Shown here piece by piece: positions 12,011 through 24,442 of a stretch of DNA of 64,000 nt (position 1 is the stretch's first letter; each line of letters begins with the position of its first letter). This DNA is from Kalaharituber pfeilii (Eukaryota; Ascomycota; Pezizomycetes; Pezizales; Pezizaceae), in the NCBI GenBank assembly GCA_015179045.1, contig WHUZ01000008.1, forward strand, positions 124,001 through 188,000, read 5' to 3'. The position numbers and the translations under genes are program-made. The notes under the pieces are model-generated. The model was given only the letters and a program-made list of their open reading frames with translations, had not been told where the DNA came from and made no database searches.

Positions 12011-13403
12011 GGGAATTCAGAGTTAACACTGGAAAAGGTGCCCTGATTAGTAATGTATTTCATCGACCGCTTATATAGATGGAAACAACTTCGCTTCTAT
12101 CTCATTGTTGTTTGTTATTTTGCGGGCAGTGTTTCAGTACAATGGGATAAAGGCGCCGCCACATTTTCAGTATTCCAGGATCTTTGCTATAGTGGGGGTT
12201 CATTACTCGAATATAGCAAGGTACCGGTAGGGCTGTAGGCAGATTGGAGCCCTGCAATCTGTGAACGCACATGCGATGATCCCAGTCAGGTGTGAATGCC
12301 ATCTGGTCTGGGTGTGGGGACAGCTTAGGTGTCATCCTAGTCTCATACCCAGATGCCAACAACCCCACTACTCACCCCAGGTACATATTGCTTTTCACAG
12401 CTTATGTTGGGGAGCAGGGGAACTCTCCTTCCCAAAGGAGAGCACCTCAGGCGCATTGCCATTTTAATATATTACTTCAAACCATGCTTTCACGTCAGAT
12501 GCCCTTTCTTGGGTATTTTGATAATAGCGGTCGGCTTGACCAATCTGATACTGGTGCATTTTTTTGACATGTCGAACTGAATTACATATATCGAATATCA
12601 CACACCCACATCTGCCATGAACTAAATTTCCCACGGTCTGTTCTATGACGATTTCGTCAAAGGGTTAGACCCCATGGATGAAGCCTCGCCAAATTATACC
12701 ACATCCTTTCTAATCTTATTCTCGACAGGTCTCTGATTATCCACGTCTTTCCCCATATATATCACAAGAAAGCAGCCCCTCCCCCCCCATGTCCGGTAGC
12801 AACTCTTTCTTTCTCAACCATCAAATTCCGGAGGTTTCCTAACTTCATGAGAGCTATTCCATGTACCACAATCACCAATGAAACTGGTCAAGGGGGTTGA
12901 GTGGAGGTCATGAAACCAGAACAAGGGTCCCGTGCTGTTGATGTAGTGAGGGAGATGAAGAAGGGATGGCAGAACCAGAGTCTGCTATTTCCCTCATTTT
13001 CTCATCATTCGGTTGCCATTTACTTGGGATCTGGTTCATGAGTGTTGGGGTATTTTGCTTATGTTGCCGGAGGTTACACTAGCTTATTGAGACCACTGAT
13101 GTAGGTATTGCAGGCTCCAGTATTGGTTTCTTTGAGGGTTGCGCTGCTTTTCTTAGTGCGCGAGTGTCGCCATAGGGTCAGGAGAGGGCTCAGTTTTGAA
13201 TTGAGGTGAGCAGCAGAATCCCAGTTCCAGTGATCCGTGTTTGTAGCGTAGCCGATGTCCTCCTCAAGTGATGGGATAATCTGCACCGCCCAATGGGAGG
13301 CCCCTTTCTCCTTCCTTCCAAAAATGCTCAGCATCTGTATTGCTTTCAATGTCTCTTGGACTTCTCTGACTCCTTGAATAATATTGTCTTCTACGAACCC
13401 TCC
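12011..13403. other. Unit II head, no gene seen
   Basis: Blocks match 1-1,590 and 22,250-23,460. Open frames in it are not conserved among the three copies. Confidence 0.5.
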
Positions 13404-13796
13404 CTATGGTGCTCGGACACCGATGTCGGCTCGTTGTGGGAGGGCTTCCGGGAGACGCGGCGGAGGTGCGGAAGGATATTTTTGTACTTTGGCTCTTGGC
13501 GCAGGAGTGATGCGTTGGCACAGGTACGGTCCTGAGGTGAGCGCTGACAATCTTCGAAGCCCTTCCTTGGTGGGAGGGACTTTGCGAGTCAAGTAGAGTA
13601 TTCTTGGAATCAAAATCAGATCAAAGCTTACCGTATGTCCGAAATTTTTTGTTGCGTGAGAAATATGTTCCGTTCCAGGGTCTACGCAAGCAGCTGGAAC
13701 GTCTGGAACGTCGTGGCCGGAGTCTGGGTGTAGTCGAGAAAAGCTGGAGCTCGTGGGTGCGCGAGAGTGAGAGTTACACAACAGAACGATATGCAT
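13404..13796 (-). pseudogene. family 2 conserved block, copy 2 (longest open frame)
   Basis: Minus-strand frame of 130 codons holding both shared stretches in one frame: a DLILIPR...PPTKEGL segment and a Pro-rich PEALPQRADIGV segment near the C-terminus. It opens at an ATG but the N-terminal third overlaps the start of a local tandem repeat. The family is unrecognised. It could be a real small gene, a gene fragment, or an intron-containing relic. Confidence 0.28.
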
Positions 13797-14078
13797 CAGC
13801 TGCCTTTTTCTTGTAGTTTACTTTTTCTTTTTTTTTTTTTCTTTTTCCCTCTTTTTCCCCTTCCCTTGAATAAAAAATCACAACAGAATGATATGCACCG
13901 GCTGCCTTTTCTTGTAGTTCACTTTTTCTTTTTTTTTTTCTTTTTCCCTCTTTTTCTCCTTCCCTTGAATAAAAAATCACAACAGAACGATATGCACCGG
14001 CTGCCTTTTTCTTGTAGTTCACTTTTTCTTTTCTTTTTTCTTTTTCCCTCTTTTCCCCCTTCCCTTCAATATTTTTAA
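13777..14078 (+). repeat. about 100-bp tandem repeat, three copies
   Basis: Units start at CAACAGAAYGATATGCA (13,779, 13,881, 13,980), so the period is 102 and 99 bp. Each unit ends in a long pyrimidine tract of T-runs and CCCTCTTT. The Lys/Glu-rich minus frame across it is a product of the repeat. Confidence 0.85.
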
Positions 14079-15472
14079 TTCTCTGGCACCAAGTGGTTGA
14101 CCAGTGCCCCGTTAATCTAGAACCTGTCCCCGTCAGCTTGCGCCGAGCTTGCGAATGTAATAGGTCAAGCAGGCAGGCCGAACACAATGCGTATTACTGG
14201 TCTTTTTTCCTGCTTCTGGCGGCATGCACGAGGATTACGTAGCTTAGTCCGCTCCGCTCCCCACGCCCGAGCATCTTGGTGCTGCACCGGCGCATGGATC
14301 ATGCCTATGTTTAATATTAACAGGCACTTAAGCACCTAAGTTATCATATTGTCCACGGTTGCTCCCAAGCGTGAAGGGACTTCCTCCTTCGGCGTTCTGG
14401 ATCTGCTTATGCTCAGGGGCCAGCAGCACAGTGCAACAGAAATAGATTAAGACAGCCATTGGAGCCAGGCTGCGCCTAGCCCCACACAGGTTAGGGCACA
14501 TCCCAAGATACGACGATCAAACACATTAGACTCGTGCCCGAAAAGAAGTCCTCAAGACTTGAGAGCGGCCCACTCCAATGGGTCGATATCCTACCTATTC
14601 ACAAGATCAAATGCCCCCCCAAAAAATATTTGCAATGGCCACAAGTGCGTCCCGGCGACAACCTGCCCTGCCTGCCTACCGTCACTGCAGTTAGTGGCTA
14701 TAACACCTAACCTCGTCAGGCGCCCAGCGCACCGCAGGTGGCAATTCGGATGGCGCAGCATAAGTGGTCGCGCACCATAGGCATTTTGCATGGATTTTCA
14801 TACTGGCTGGGCCGCAAAGGCCCAGCCGATCCGCATCCCCCATGCATTCAACCTAGGTTAAATGTGCTTCTGGGTGATGAATGATAGACGACGGGTGACG
14901 GCTCAGTAACCTTGGGCCTATGGCTGGCTCACAGGGGTGAGGCTACCTACTAGATATCAGGCTCAGTCTGAATGAATTGGGATTTTACTAGCACCACCGC
15001 GTTCCCCTAGGAATAAGGAAGTATACTGATCTTTGATTAGCCCTCCAACAGCAAGACAGCAACATAGCCCAGGCCTCGTAACCTCATACGCAGATGTTGC
15101 AAAAAGAAATGAGGAAATATGTGTGTACGTGTTCCCGCTACTACGCACTTACCATGATCACAAGCTGCACAAAACAGAATATGGAACATGACCTCGCATT
15201 TGTACCGATGACACACGGGAGGCATGGGTAACACTTGCGATGACTTATATGCACAGGGGAAAACACTATGGATCTAGTAAGCTCTTAGGACAAATATGCA
15301 GGATACAAAATTCCGATTGCAAGAACCCCCACAAGCGGATAATGATCCGTGGGCCGGTGAACTACGGCTAAAAGCCCTGTATCATGTATGGGCTGCTTGC
15401 CCGCATTACTACCATATCATGTGTCTGGTCAAGCAATGAAGTGTAGTAACACTCCCGCCTCAGATCATTGGC
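14079..15472. other. no gene seen
   Basis: No supportable gene. A perfect 9-bp hairpin GGCTGGGCC-GCAAA-GGCCCAGCC lies near 14,803-14,825. A Cys-rich minus frame at 15,037-15,234 has no matching copy elsewhere in the window and is not called. Confidence 0.4.
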
Positions 15473-15485
15473 TCACACCTTCACA

Positions 15486-15523
15486 ACCCTGCCATGGCTT
15501 AGTGCTACAAGCGGGGTTATGTG

Positions 15524-15554
<31 letters not shown>
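15486..15554 (+). mobile_element. 69-bp LINE tail-B micro-insertion
   Basis: CCATGGC...AGCGGGGTTATGTGATT followed by about 29 A. TCACACCTTCACA is duplicated exactly on both sides (15,473-15,485; 15,555-15,567). Confidence 0.85.
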
Positions 15555-15557
<3 letters not shown>

Positions 15558-15567
15558 CACCTTCACA

Positions 15568-16687
15568 GCTGCCCAAAGTAACATTTAATAAAGAACCTCG
15601 GCGGTGGTATTGGGCACTGAGATGACCACGAGGCATCTAACCACAAGTAAAGGTGCCATGAGAGCGACATCCAAATTTCATGGTGTTAGATCTCCGCATA
15701 GTAGACTTATCTTTGTATCAGTCAGGTTACTTGTACTCAGTACATCCCCACAACCACAGCCTGCACAATTCACAGATCTAATGATACCAACCAAGCGACA
15801 CGCCAAAAACAAAATCCATCAGCTTCGCCGGTTATTTTATATATATGATCCTCATAATGAGACTCGTCAGTGTGTTTCCATATCGATAATTCTGCGAAAC
15901 TGAATTATCGAAGTGAATGAAGACCGTGAAGGCTTTGTGGCAAACGGTTAGCCAGGATCGCAAGATGAACTTCGAATAGTGGCTGTCCATTAAAATGTTA
16001 CAAAATGGGCTATCGATGAGACTAGGGAGATAACGCTTATTAAATTGCACATTGCCCTTATTGCAGCACATCTATACCACCTTGCGCTTTTGCAAGATGA
16101 CTCTGGCAAAGGTATCTCCGGTATCCTGTCTGTGTTGCGAATCTGTGGCTCCAGTCAGACCAAACTGGAAGGAAAAATTGATAGCATAAATACATTGACT
16201 GGCACTCCGTACCAATTGAGGAGTCTTAGCGTATTCTTTAGGTTGCATACCACGTTGTGCTTTTGCAAGATGACTCTGCCAAGATAATTCTGCAATCCTA
16301 TAGACATTCTGAATTGCCGGCGCCAGTAGGACAAATTACAAGCAAGCTGGAAGAAAATTAATCGCATAAATACATCAATTGGCCAGTCCGTAACGAATTG
16401 GTAGGAGCTATGTTATTGCACGGTCGCAAGCCACTCCACACAGGACAACGATGGTGCTGAACAGAATGGTTCCCCCCACCCCCAGCAGTTGTTGCAGGCG
16501 CATGCACAAACTAGCGTCATTGTTAGTTGTAACCAGGTATGAAATCGACGAGAGTTACATTTTCACCAGTGGATGCCACTCCGCCCCGGACAGCGCTGGT
16601 GCAAAACAGAACGGAGCCCCCCCAGGTGTTGCAAGCGCATGTACAAACTAGTGCCATTGTCAATCTTTTTACCACATCGTTTCTCAC
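15568..16687. other. copy-3 upstream region with promoter repeats
   Basis: No gene seen. A 130-170 bp motif keyed by TTGCAAGATGACTCTG occurs twice (about 16,090 and 16,262). A second motif keyed by GCTGGTGCAAAACAGAACGG or close forms occurs twice just before the TATA-like box. Equivalent repeats precede copies 1 and 4. Confidence 0.5.
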
Positions 16688-16695
16688 ATATATAG
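16688..16695 (+). promoter_or_regulatory. TATA-like box of family-1 copy 3
   Basis: CATATATAGGGATGGTATTC, 124 nt before the ATG, nearly identical to the segment at 26,303. Confidence 0.42.
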
Positions 16696-16811
16696 GGATG
16701 GTATTCCATACAGCTCCCCACGGGATTCGATCTCATGTCAAGCTTTCATCGTCTTGTCTGCTGCTTGCTCCACACCTATCAAAACATTTCTACTCTCAAC
16801 TTTTGTCCTCA

Positions 16812-17578
16812 ATGGAAGGCTGCATGATGCCATCTTGTGTTTCTGACTTAGAATTGTTATCAACTGCATTCTTACACCCCACTATCACAATTCCAACATA
16901 TATGATCCCTATTTCCCTTCCTCTAGACCGAAGCATGCAAAGGGCACGTCAGTTTCTGATATTTCTTCCACCAGGGATTGAGCCATGGGAGATTCTTTTC
17001 AGGTGATCATATACATAAATTTACAGAGAAAGCCCATTTCCAGTCCTCGGGTACTAATACACAAACAAAATAGCCGAAGCGTATCGAGCGATCCTGAACC
17101 CTTTTTTGATAACCTTCCAGCTAGGCTAGAGGCCCAGCAGTCCCATGTGCAAAATATGTACACTTGCAATTACAACCAACCACTACTATTCGTCAACAAT
17201 CTAATTCCTGAATATGACCCAATTGCCACCGGCCATAGAATTGATGACGCTGTTTCTCACAGTGTATCAGCACTCTGGAGCAACTATCCGCAAATCATCA
17301 ATAATCCCCCAGGTGAATGCTTGCCTGATGGAAACCAGAACAGCATCAAGGAAATATTTAGTGGTATCATGGACCAAAGAGATGCGGGTATGCACTTTGA
17401 CAGCCAGAACGTTCAGTCTCCCCCGAATGCTGCAGCTGCAGCTTCTCAACAATCCGAACTAATGTTCTGGATGCCTCCCAATATTCCGCATGACTTTGTG
17501 CCTGCCCCATCTCTTCCGGAATATGATATCAGATTTGCAGAACCTGCTACCCTGGTGGCCCCACCGACTCCTTACTAA
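16812..17578 (+). CDS. family 1A orphan protein, copy 3
   Basis: Unrecognised 231-residue protein. Exon 1 is 16,812-17,002, intron 17,003-17,073 (GTGATC...TAG, TACTAAT branch site) and exon 2 17,074-17,578 (TAA). Exon 1 carries QFLIFLPPGIEPWEI. Exon 2 is four codons shorter than in copies 1, 2 and 4, with small in-frame deletions around residue 130. The tail is PSLPEYDIRFAEP...APPTPY. The frame is open for another 91 codons upstream of the ATG (from 16,539), but this extension is not conserved in other copies and overlaps the TATA-like box, so ATG 16,812 is preferred. A 3' intron-like segment (about 17,589-17,664) follows the stop. Confidence 0.58.
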
Positions 17579-17664
17579 ACGACAGAAGGTACGCCTAACC
17601 TCGACACCAGCAGTATTTCCTCTACTGTACGTATGCTGAATTAAGTTGACTGACTGTTGAGTAG

Positions 17665-19664
17665 ACTCACCCCCGTTCTTTTCGGCCTTGCACCGCAAGC
17701 TCATCGCTGCATACACAAGTCTACGTGTCTCAAGCATACATATTCTATAGGAGTATTCAAGTTGGAATTGGGTGGAACTCGTTTGTCCACAGCATCCTCT
17801 CAATACCCAGAGCATAGATCAGTGGAAAATTTTGAGCTATTTGCTATAGATTTCATTCGTGCGAAAATTCTGAGTGTGTGGAATATTGGGTTGAATGAAA
17901 TGATTAAGAAAGTTGGAATACAACCAGCGTTTTACAAGGATACTGCGTGAACCAGAAAATGGCTCCCTAAAATTCGCAAACTTGTTGAATCAAATTCAAC
18001 TCTGGTACAAGGCATCTAGATACATGTAGAAACCTATTCCATATCCTAGTTAGGAGCACAAAAATTATTATTGTAGCGTGATATTTGAATCTAGTAGTAA
18101 GATGGATTCGGATGCCTTGTTCAACGCAAACTGTAGGGTAACTCCTGCCACATAGTTTGAGAATATTGTCAAAACAGCTGCCGCCCGACAATTCTGACTT
18201 CTACATGGGCTACAGAGCTCAAAGATTGTACAGTACGTTGATGTGGGACCCCAGCAGCCCAGAGTCCTTAGTTCTCCTGGCACTAGCGGCGATAGCGCTA
18301 GCACCCGTGTGCCTTAACTTTAGAAGCTTTAAAGCAATACGAATTCATACCTTCATCCAAAAGCCGATATATTCATCTCGAGTTTGACGCTGGCTAATTG
18401 AATTTTGGCCTCACACTGGAACCAAAAACAAAATGAGTATACGCCTACGAGGCATTTTTGCCCAAGAAAAGGAGGTTTACCGGCTACATTTGGGCATTTT
18501 TACTAGATCCAAGCTCATTACAAGGACTTAGGAAGGTTCTCATCACAGAGTACCATGATCAGATTCACAAGCATAATGTCCTGGCAGCCAGATATGACGT
18601 CCCTAGGTTGCGATAACCTTCAAACATGCAGTGCTCTCGCACGCTTTCCCCAATCGATTTTCACGCCTGCTGTGAAACAGTATAAGCGGCTCAAAATTTC
18701 GGTGTCAAGAGCAACCAAGGTGTCGGCTCCTGTTCACAATGACATAACTCACAGTGAACCCAAGTATATTCCCCGCCCAGGACTTATTTCATTCGTGAAA
18801 TTCTCTCATTCAAGCTTGGGCTTTGGACTTCTGTCCCTATATGCATATGCATATGCACGCTCAACATACCAAATACGGTAGGACGAGTCGCATAACTAGT
18901 ACCAAGTTTGTGAATCTATCTCCGAACTAGGAATGGGGGATGCCTTCCGTGGCCGCCAACGTGTTATGCTAGTACCTACTCCGTAGAAGCGGTTGGAACG
19001 GACCCTAACAAAGGCGCAGCCGGGAACGCTACATGCTCCTACTGGTTGCCAAGTGGAGTGTCGCAAACTTCAGCCTTGCGACAGGCATTAATGCCCACGC
19101 CATCCACTACCTGAAAAGTGAAGCTGCTGAGAATAAAGTGACAAGCTCTTTTTTAGCCATTCTAACATCAGGTATTATATTTAAGAACTATTAGAATAAT
19201 AACTCAATTAATGAACCATAGCAAGCACATATCTAAATCATCATATATACTGTATTTAAAGTATACACTTGTCCAGTAATACTCAATTACTCTTAATAAT
19301 ACAAAGGCAATCGCTTCCTGTTGCATATGCAGTGGCCAATGCAGCGTATGCGCTTTTCCTACTATTGCATAGTGAGGGAGTGGCGGACACTTTTGTCTAG
19401 GTACTGTATATGGGTACATTACACCCCTGAAATTCTGCAAAACGTAGCTCTACTACGCCGAATCTGCCTTACGCAACAGACACGAGCGAGTGCAACGGGT
19501 AGGAGTAATGCTACCAGAGGTCTTGGATCTATGTGCGTACGTATGTGGTATGTCTTAGGTGTCTGCTTAGTCTCACTTAAATTAATCTCAGTATTGTTTT
19601 CCCTCTCTTTTTGCCCACATTCAGGCTCCCAGCTTGACCGAAATAAACGGGCTAGGTTAAGCTT
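17665..19664. other. copy-3 3' flank, no gene seen
   Basis: Matches 4,730-6,480 and 27,720-29,380 in blocks, including the CATATGCATATGCA stretch near 18,841 (compare 6,130). No conserved coding frame. Confidence 0.5.
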
Positions 19665-20340
19665 TTAACTATCTACACTACGTACACAATCTGGACACCA
19701 GGCGTGACCCTCCGGCCCTGCGGCTATGATTGGGTTGCCCTCTGCCCTGCCTTGGCGAACAGCTGCACGCGGGGTCATGTGAAATAAAAAAAAAAAAAAA
19801 AAAAAAAGGTTGCCCTCTACACCCTGCCGCTTCCACCATTTCGCCTCCAGGCACTCCCAGAACTGCCCGGTCATTAGATCCCCACCCTCGCCCCGTTTCG
19901 TTTTGATTTCCCAGCTACTTGCATTCGAACACCAACTGTCTCCCTGCCATAGGCTCGTAGCCTGGGCTCGTAGCCTGTACGCGGACTTACGTGATCAAAA
20001 AAATATAAAATCGACCTGTTACATCCATTTCCTCTACATCCCTGCTATTTCCCTTTTAGTTCACCTTTAAATTTCAGCTATCGCAGCCATACAGAGCGGA
20101 GTGCTACCATTTTCCTGATAGCTTTACCTGTGCTGGGTATTTGACCATCAGAACCCCCAGCGCAATAGATCACAATCGAGCTACCGCTAGTCTTCTTTAC
20201 CTCCCACCTTTTGTTCTTTACCAACCACCTTGTCGGAACTATCTTTCCATCCATGGGTTTACCTTTTCCATCCAATCTCTTATTTTTCCAAGTTTCTTTC
20301 TTAGTGCTTTACCATATACTGCAATTGCATGGTCAGGTTT
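19665..20340 (-). mobile_element. old LINE relic shared by Units II and III
   Basis: On the minus strand, 19,819-19,950 resembles the last codons of the LINE-B RNase H region (compare 49,735-49,870). 20,078-20,330 resembles LINE ORF1 (RDWMEKV...PTRW...SSIVIY, compare the ORF1 at 47,700-47,930). Frames are broken throughout. The corresponding relic in Unit III is 29,380-29,450 plus 33,899-34,680, now split by Copia-1. It is absent from Unit I. Confidence 0.55.
19744..19807 (+). mobile_element. 64-bp LINE tail-B micro-insertion
   Basis: CAGCTGCACGCGGGGTCATG then an A-run. GGTTGCCCTCT flanks it exactly (19,733-19,743; 19,808-19,818). It is inserted in the older LINE relic. Confidence 0.8.
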
Positions 20341-20744
20341 AAAGAAATCTTCGATTCTGGGATGATGTTGGTTTCGAAGATAGTGTTGGAAGCCTTTTTT
20401 ATCGCTTTGATTTATTCCTCTAGGGAAACTCGGAAGAGCCCTCTCAGGTTTTTCAGTTGGGAGGTGGTGGACTTTTTCCAGCTTTTAGGTGGTAAGGGGT
20501 GGAGGACAGTTAGACTTCCTTTGTGTACGGGTGGGGATGTGGTTATGATTCTGGCTTGGTGTCTGGTTCAGTTTGCACACCTATATGCTGGAATATCTCT
20601 TCTTTTTTGCCTTCTAGTATTTCTTCGGTGGTATAAATAGAAGACTCTGCTCAAGAAGTTGTCTATCGGCCGCAAAGCGTAATGAGACTCTTCCAGAGCT
20701 GTGATAGCCTTTTGAGGGATACCATTATTTGACTCTTTTCCTAT

Positions 20745-20797
20745 TTTTTTTTTTTTTTTATATCAATACTCGCGTGCCGCCCTATGGGCTATGGCGA
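20745..20797 (-). mobile_element. 53-bp LINE tail-A micro-insertion
   Basis: T-run, then TATCAATACTCGCGTGCCGC, then CCTATGGGCTATGGCGA. The flanks ACTCTTTTCCTAT and ACTCTTTACCTAT (20,732-20,744; 20,798-20,810) differ at one base. The matching uninterrupted site is visible in Unit III near 35,052. Confidence 0.8.
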
Positions 20798-20851
20798 ACT
20801 CTTTACCTATGCTTTCGCATGGAGTAGCAAGTTAATTAGGGCAATCCTTAC

Positions 20852-20958
20852 GTTTTTAGAATGAATGCCAGCTCTTCTCCATCAATTCTTGTGATTTGCT
20901 GCGGTTCGGGTGTGCTGCTAAAGCAACCTAACGTGTACCTCTGCTCGAAGCTGTTCAT
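20852..20958 (-). CDS. family 3 first exon, copy 2 (partial gene)
   Basis: Proposed first exon, ATG at 20,956-20,958, 35 codons plus two bases, ending at a GTAAGG donor. The peptide carries CFSSTPEPQQITRIDGEE, conserved with the Unit III copy (35,100-35,202) and the start-less Unit I copy. Conserved ATG, frame and donor in diverged copies suggest a real or formerly real gene. Downstream exons could not be identified, so the product is unknown. The length of an A-run at the end of the exon differs from Unit III, changing the donor phase, so at least one copy is probably broken. Confidence 0.35.
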
Positions 20959-22260
20959 AGTTTGTAAGGAGTGATGGGCTCGATGGGAGCTGGTTATCTG
21001 CGTTGTATGGGGTATTTGGTATGGGGAATCTTGGTACTAACCTATTTTTGTGGCCTGCTGCCTCACATCTGAATCACGTAGAAACGCAGGTCGCCTCTTC
21101 AAATTCTCTTCGTCCTGCGAATTTTTGCATCTCTCCTACAAAAAAATGCCAAGACATACGGGGTGGGTATGGTAGCAACATCGAGAGGTAAAAGATTCTG
21201 CGAGAAACTGGACAAGCTTTGTAAAGTGGCGCTTGAGTACAAACTGGATGAAGGCACTACGACATTTTAAGGATTTCAAGGTTTTCGCTGTAGTGGGGCT
21301 AGTTGTCGCAAGACTGTGTGCACATGCGACGAGGGTGTAGGGAAATATTATGTTAATCTCATATCATTCAGGGCGCCTTAAAGTCGATATGGTTGCGGAC
21401 GGCTTTAATGTAACACTTGATACTTGATTTCGCTTACTAATACAGCCTTTTTTTCTCTTTCTTTTTCGCTCTTTGATTCCTCCTCCCTGTAGCATACGGA
21501 ATACCGCCCTCGCCCTCTACTGTGCACAATACACGAATCTTGCACTTCGCTTCCTCGCCTTTTACTGTGCAGAATACCACGCCTCCTGCACTTCGCTCCT
21601 TGCCTCCTACCATACATTTTATTAAATGATTTTGGTGCGCCCCAAAATATTATGCTCATGTGAACTGTCAATATAACTTTGAAGATTTACGAAGCACTGT
21701 ACCCTAGGGGCTTGGTATGAGACTAACTGTACCTGCTGCTTTACATTCTGTAAGTATTGCTTGTATGTTTCACTATTATGAGCACTGCATGTGACTTCTT
21801 AATGCATACTCTAATGGATATACCTATGCAACTAAACAATTTCAGCAATATGTATATAAAAGTTATTGGCAAGTGGTGGATAAAAGCAAGTGGTAATTAC
21901 ATATACTTCGCCATAGCCTCAAAGGCGGCACGCGAGTAATGATAAAGAAAAAAAAAAAAAAAAAAATTACATATACTCTAGGCTTAACCCTCTTAAGAAA
22001 ATTTCCTTGCTGACTAAGACATCATCTTACCTAAGTTGTACTAGTAGTATTAAACTCAGGTAGGGGTCTTGGACCGAATTTGCTCTTCTTAAACTGTCAA
22101 TAACTTTGTTACAAAAACGCAAAATTAAAAACGCAATATAGATTGATTCTTTACTCGATTCTGTTTATATCTATATGTAGTTTGACATTATTACGATTTT
22201 TGTTGTGCTCTTTTTGAGTTTTGAAATTGGGATCAAAAGTGTTGATTAAAGGCGTCCGCA
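20959..22260. other. Unit II tail, no gene seen
   Basis: Matches 6,907-7,250 at first, then the 7,960-8,150 block near 21,220. The family-1B gene expected here is absent. A pyrimidine-rich stretch (21,440-21,610) has an imperfect about 62-bp direct repeat keyed by TACTGTGCA. Confidence 0.45.
21908..21964 (+). mobile_element. 57-bp LINE tail-A micro-insertion
   Basis: GGCGGCACGCGAGTAATGAT followed by an A-run. AATTACATATACT flanks it exactly (21,895-21,907; 21,965-21,977). Confidence 0.85.
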
Positions 22261-23006
22261 ACCACTCCTAGTCTCGTGCCCAGCCGCTAGCAACCCCACT
22301 ACTCACCCCAGCAGTGATTCCTCCTTCCTAAACGTGAACGATCCGACCCAGCTACATATTGCTTTTCACGGCTCAACTGACGTTGGAGAAGGGGAACTGT
22401 CAGGTACCAAGGATCGGATTGGGAGGATCAGAATTACCATCACTCTCCTTGCCGAATCAGGGTGTCCCAGGTGCATTGCCAGGTTAATGTTACTTTACAG
22501 AGTTTCTTCACAATGGTGGTCAGATTGGCCATTCAGGTATGGATATACTTTTTAACTTGTCGAAAGGTATTACAATATCGAATTCCACACACCCACATCT
22601 GCAATGAGTCGAATTTCTGCAACTGTCAATGGGGTAAAAGAGCAAAACTAGTTTAATAAAGTAACAACGTGGGGACGATTCCTATCCAACAGTGCAAGTT
22701 TGGGGCACGGTCTGTTCTCTGGCGATTTTGTCAAACGATTATACCCCGTGGATGAAGCCTCGCCAAACTATGCCACCTCCCTCCTAATATTTTTCTTTCC
22801 ACGGCTCTGACTATCCATTTCTTTCCCCCATATATATATGACAAGAGAGCTGCCCCCCCCAACCCGGCAGCAACTTTTTCTTTCTCAAACGTCGAATTTC
22901 AGCTATCTTAACCCTCTTCCTATTTGCAGCCTCCATCCAATTCCGGAGGTTCCCTAACTTCATCAGAGCTATTCCATGTACCATGATAGCCTGTGTGCGG
23001 GGTTAC

Positions 23007-23046
<40 letters not shown>

Positions 23047-23559
23047 CCATGTACCATAATCATCCGGCAAAACTGGTCAGGGGGGTTGAGCAGAGGTCAC
23101 GGAACCAGAACAAGAGTCCCGCGCTGTTGATGTAGTGAGGGAGATGAAGAAGGGATTGCAGAACCAGAATCTGCTATTTTTCCTCATTTTCTCGTCATTT
23201 GGTTGTCATTTACTTGGGGATCTGGTTCGTGAGTGTTGGGGGATTTTGCTCATATTGCTGGAGGCTATACTAGCTTATTGAGGCCACTGATCTTGGTATT
23301 GCAGGCTCCAGTATGGGCGTCTTTGAGGGTCGGTGTACGCTCAGGCGAGGGTTGAGTATTGAATTGAGGTGAGCAGCAGAATCCCAGTTCCGGTGATATG
23401 TGTTCTTACCTTAACCCTGTCCTGTTCAAGTAAATTTGATTATGAGTTCCGCACCATCTAGTGGGAAATGCTCAGTACCTATATTGCTTCCTATGTCTCT
23501 TACACTTCTCTGATTCTCTGATTTTCTGAATAGTGTTGTCCTCTACGAACCCTCCCCAT
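22261..23559. other. Unit III head, no gene seen
   Basis: Blocks match 340-1,590 and 12,300-13,400. One LINE-tail insertion interrupts it at 22,985. Confidence 0.5.
22985..23043 (+). mobile_element. 59-bp LINE tail-B micro-insertion
   Basis: ATAGCCTGTGTGCGGGGTTA then about 35 A. ATTCCATGTACCAT is duplicated exactly (22,971-22,984; 23,044-23,057). The unbroken site exists in Unit II near 12,850. Confidence 0.9.
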
Positions 23560-23800
23560 GCTGCTCGGACGTCGATATCGGCTCGTTGTAGGAGGGCTTC
23601 CGGGAAAGGCGGCGGAGGCGGGGAAGGGTTTTTGTCCTTTCCTTTCGGCCTACTGTATTGGCTCTTGGCGCAGCACCGATGTGTTGGCAACAGGCCTACT
23701 GCAGAGTCCCTCTTTGGTGGGGGAGACTTGAGTCAAGTGGACTATTTTTGGAATCAAAATAAGATCAAAAATCACCCGGCAGTCGAAAGCTTTTGGCACG
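23560..23800 (-). pseudogene. family 2 conserved block, copy 3
   Basis: Minus strand again shows FDLILIPK...SPTKEGL and a Pro-rich PEALLQRADIDV stretch. The two lie in different frames here. The 72-codon frame 23,472-23,690 holds the Pro-rich part and starts MPTHRCCAKSQ. Unrecognised family. Confidence 0.25.
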
Positions 23801-24440
23801 TGCAGGTTTCGCAGGGGGCCATTGTGCTTCCAAACGCTCCTTCTGTCAAGGCGGTCGATCTCGTATTAATATTGCATTTCCTGAATCGGATTGCAAGCAT
23901 CTGGGATGGGAAAAGGCTAGTTTAGCTCACAAAGTTGCTTAGCACCTGCATTAATTTGCTCTGTGCTGCTGCTACTACGGTGACCCCTCCCCGCGCCGCA
24001 CGACACCCATGAGATCATACAATACTCAACCACCGTCGAGCCCAAAAAGAAATATATGCCCTTCCAGAGTCTACCCGAAAAAGGAATTCAGGTCGTCTTT
24101 GCTCTCCCCTCCACGTCTTCCGGGCTATGTAGGTTAGGCGGGGCGAAGTGGATTGGAGGCTTAGGCTTGTCTTCCGTGCCAGCACAGACATTTGCCAGAT
24201 TATATTTTTGTGTATCATACTTCAGCTGGGCAGAAGGATTGTCCGCACAGTTTGCACCGCCGCCGAATCAGACAATGTGAAAGTAGGCACACTCTGATTC
24301 CGCCCTACGTAATTTCGCTGCGCATTCAAAGTCGCCCGCGCGTCGATTTCGCCTGGAGGGGGGCTTGATGGCATGCAAGCGACGGAATGGGTAGATGCGT
24401 AGGGAAGGCGGATACTGTACCACACGTCAGAGCTTCAGGC
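23801..24440. other. no gene seen
   Basis: Matches the 1,990-2,540 and 8,190-8,700 blocks. No conserved coding frame. Confidence 0.4.
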
Positions 24441-24442
24441 TA

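Larger units (their letters stand above)
12009..22240. repeat. Unit II of the segmental duplication
   Basis: Second copy of the segment: head 12,010, family 2 at 13.4-13.8 kb, family 1A at 16.8 kb, LINE relic at 19.7-20.3 kb and family 3 at 20.9 kb. The family-1B gene expected after family 3 is missing. It shares the LINE relic with Unit III but not Unit I. Confidence 0.7.

Noticed and set aside
13774..14187. 137-codon Lys/Glu-rich minus frame
   Set aside because: Product of a three-unit pyrimidine-rich tandem repeat.
15037..15234. Cys-rich 65-codon minus frame
   Set aside because: No conserved partner in Units I or III and no motif.
16539..16811. N-terminal extension of family-1 copy 3
   Set aside because: Not conserved in the other copies and it covers the TATA-like box and promoter repeats.
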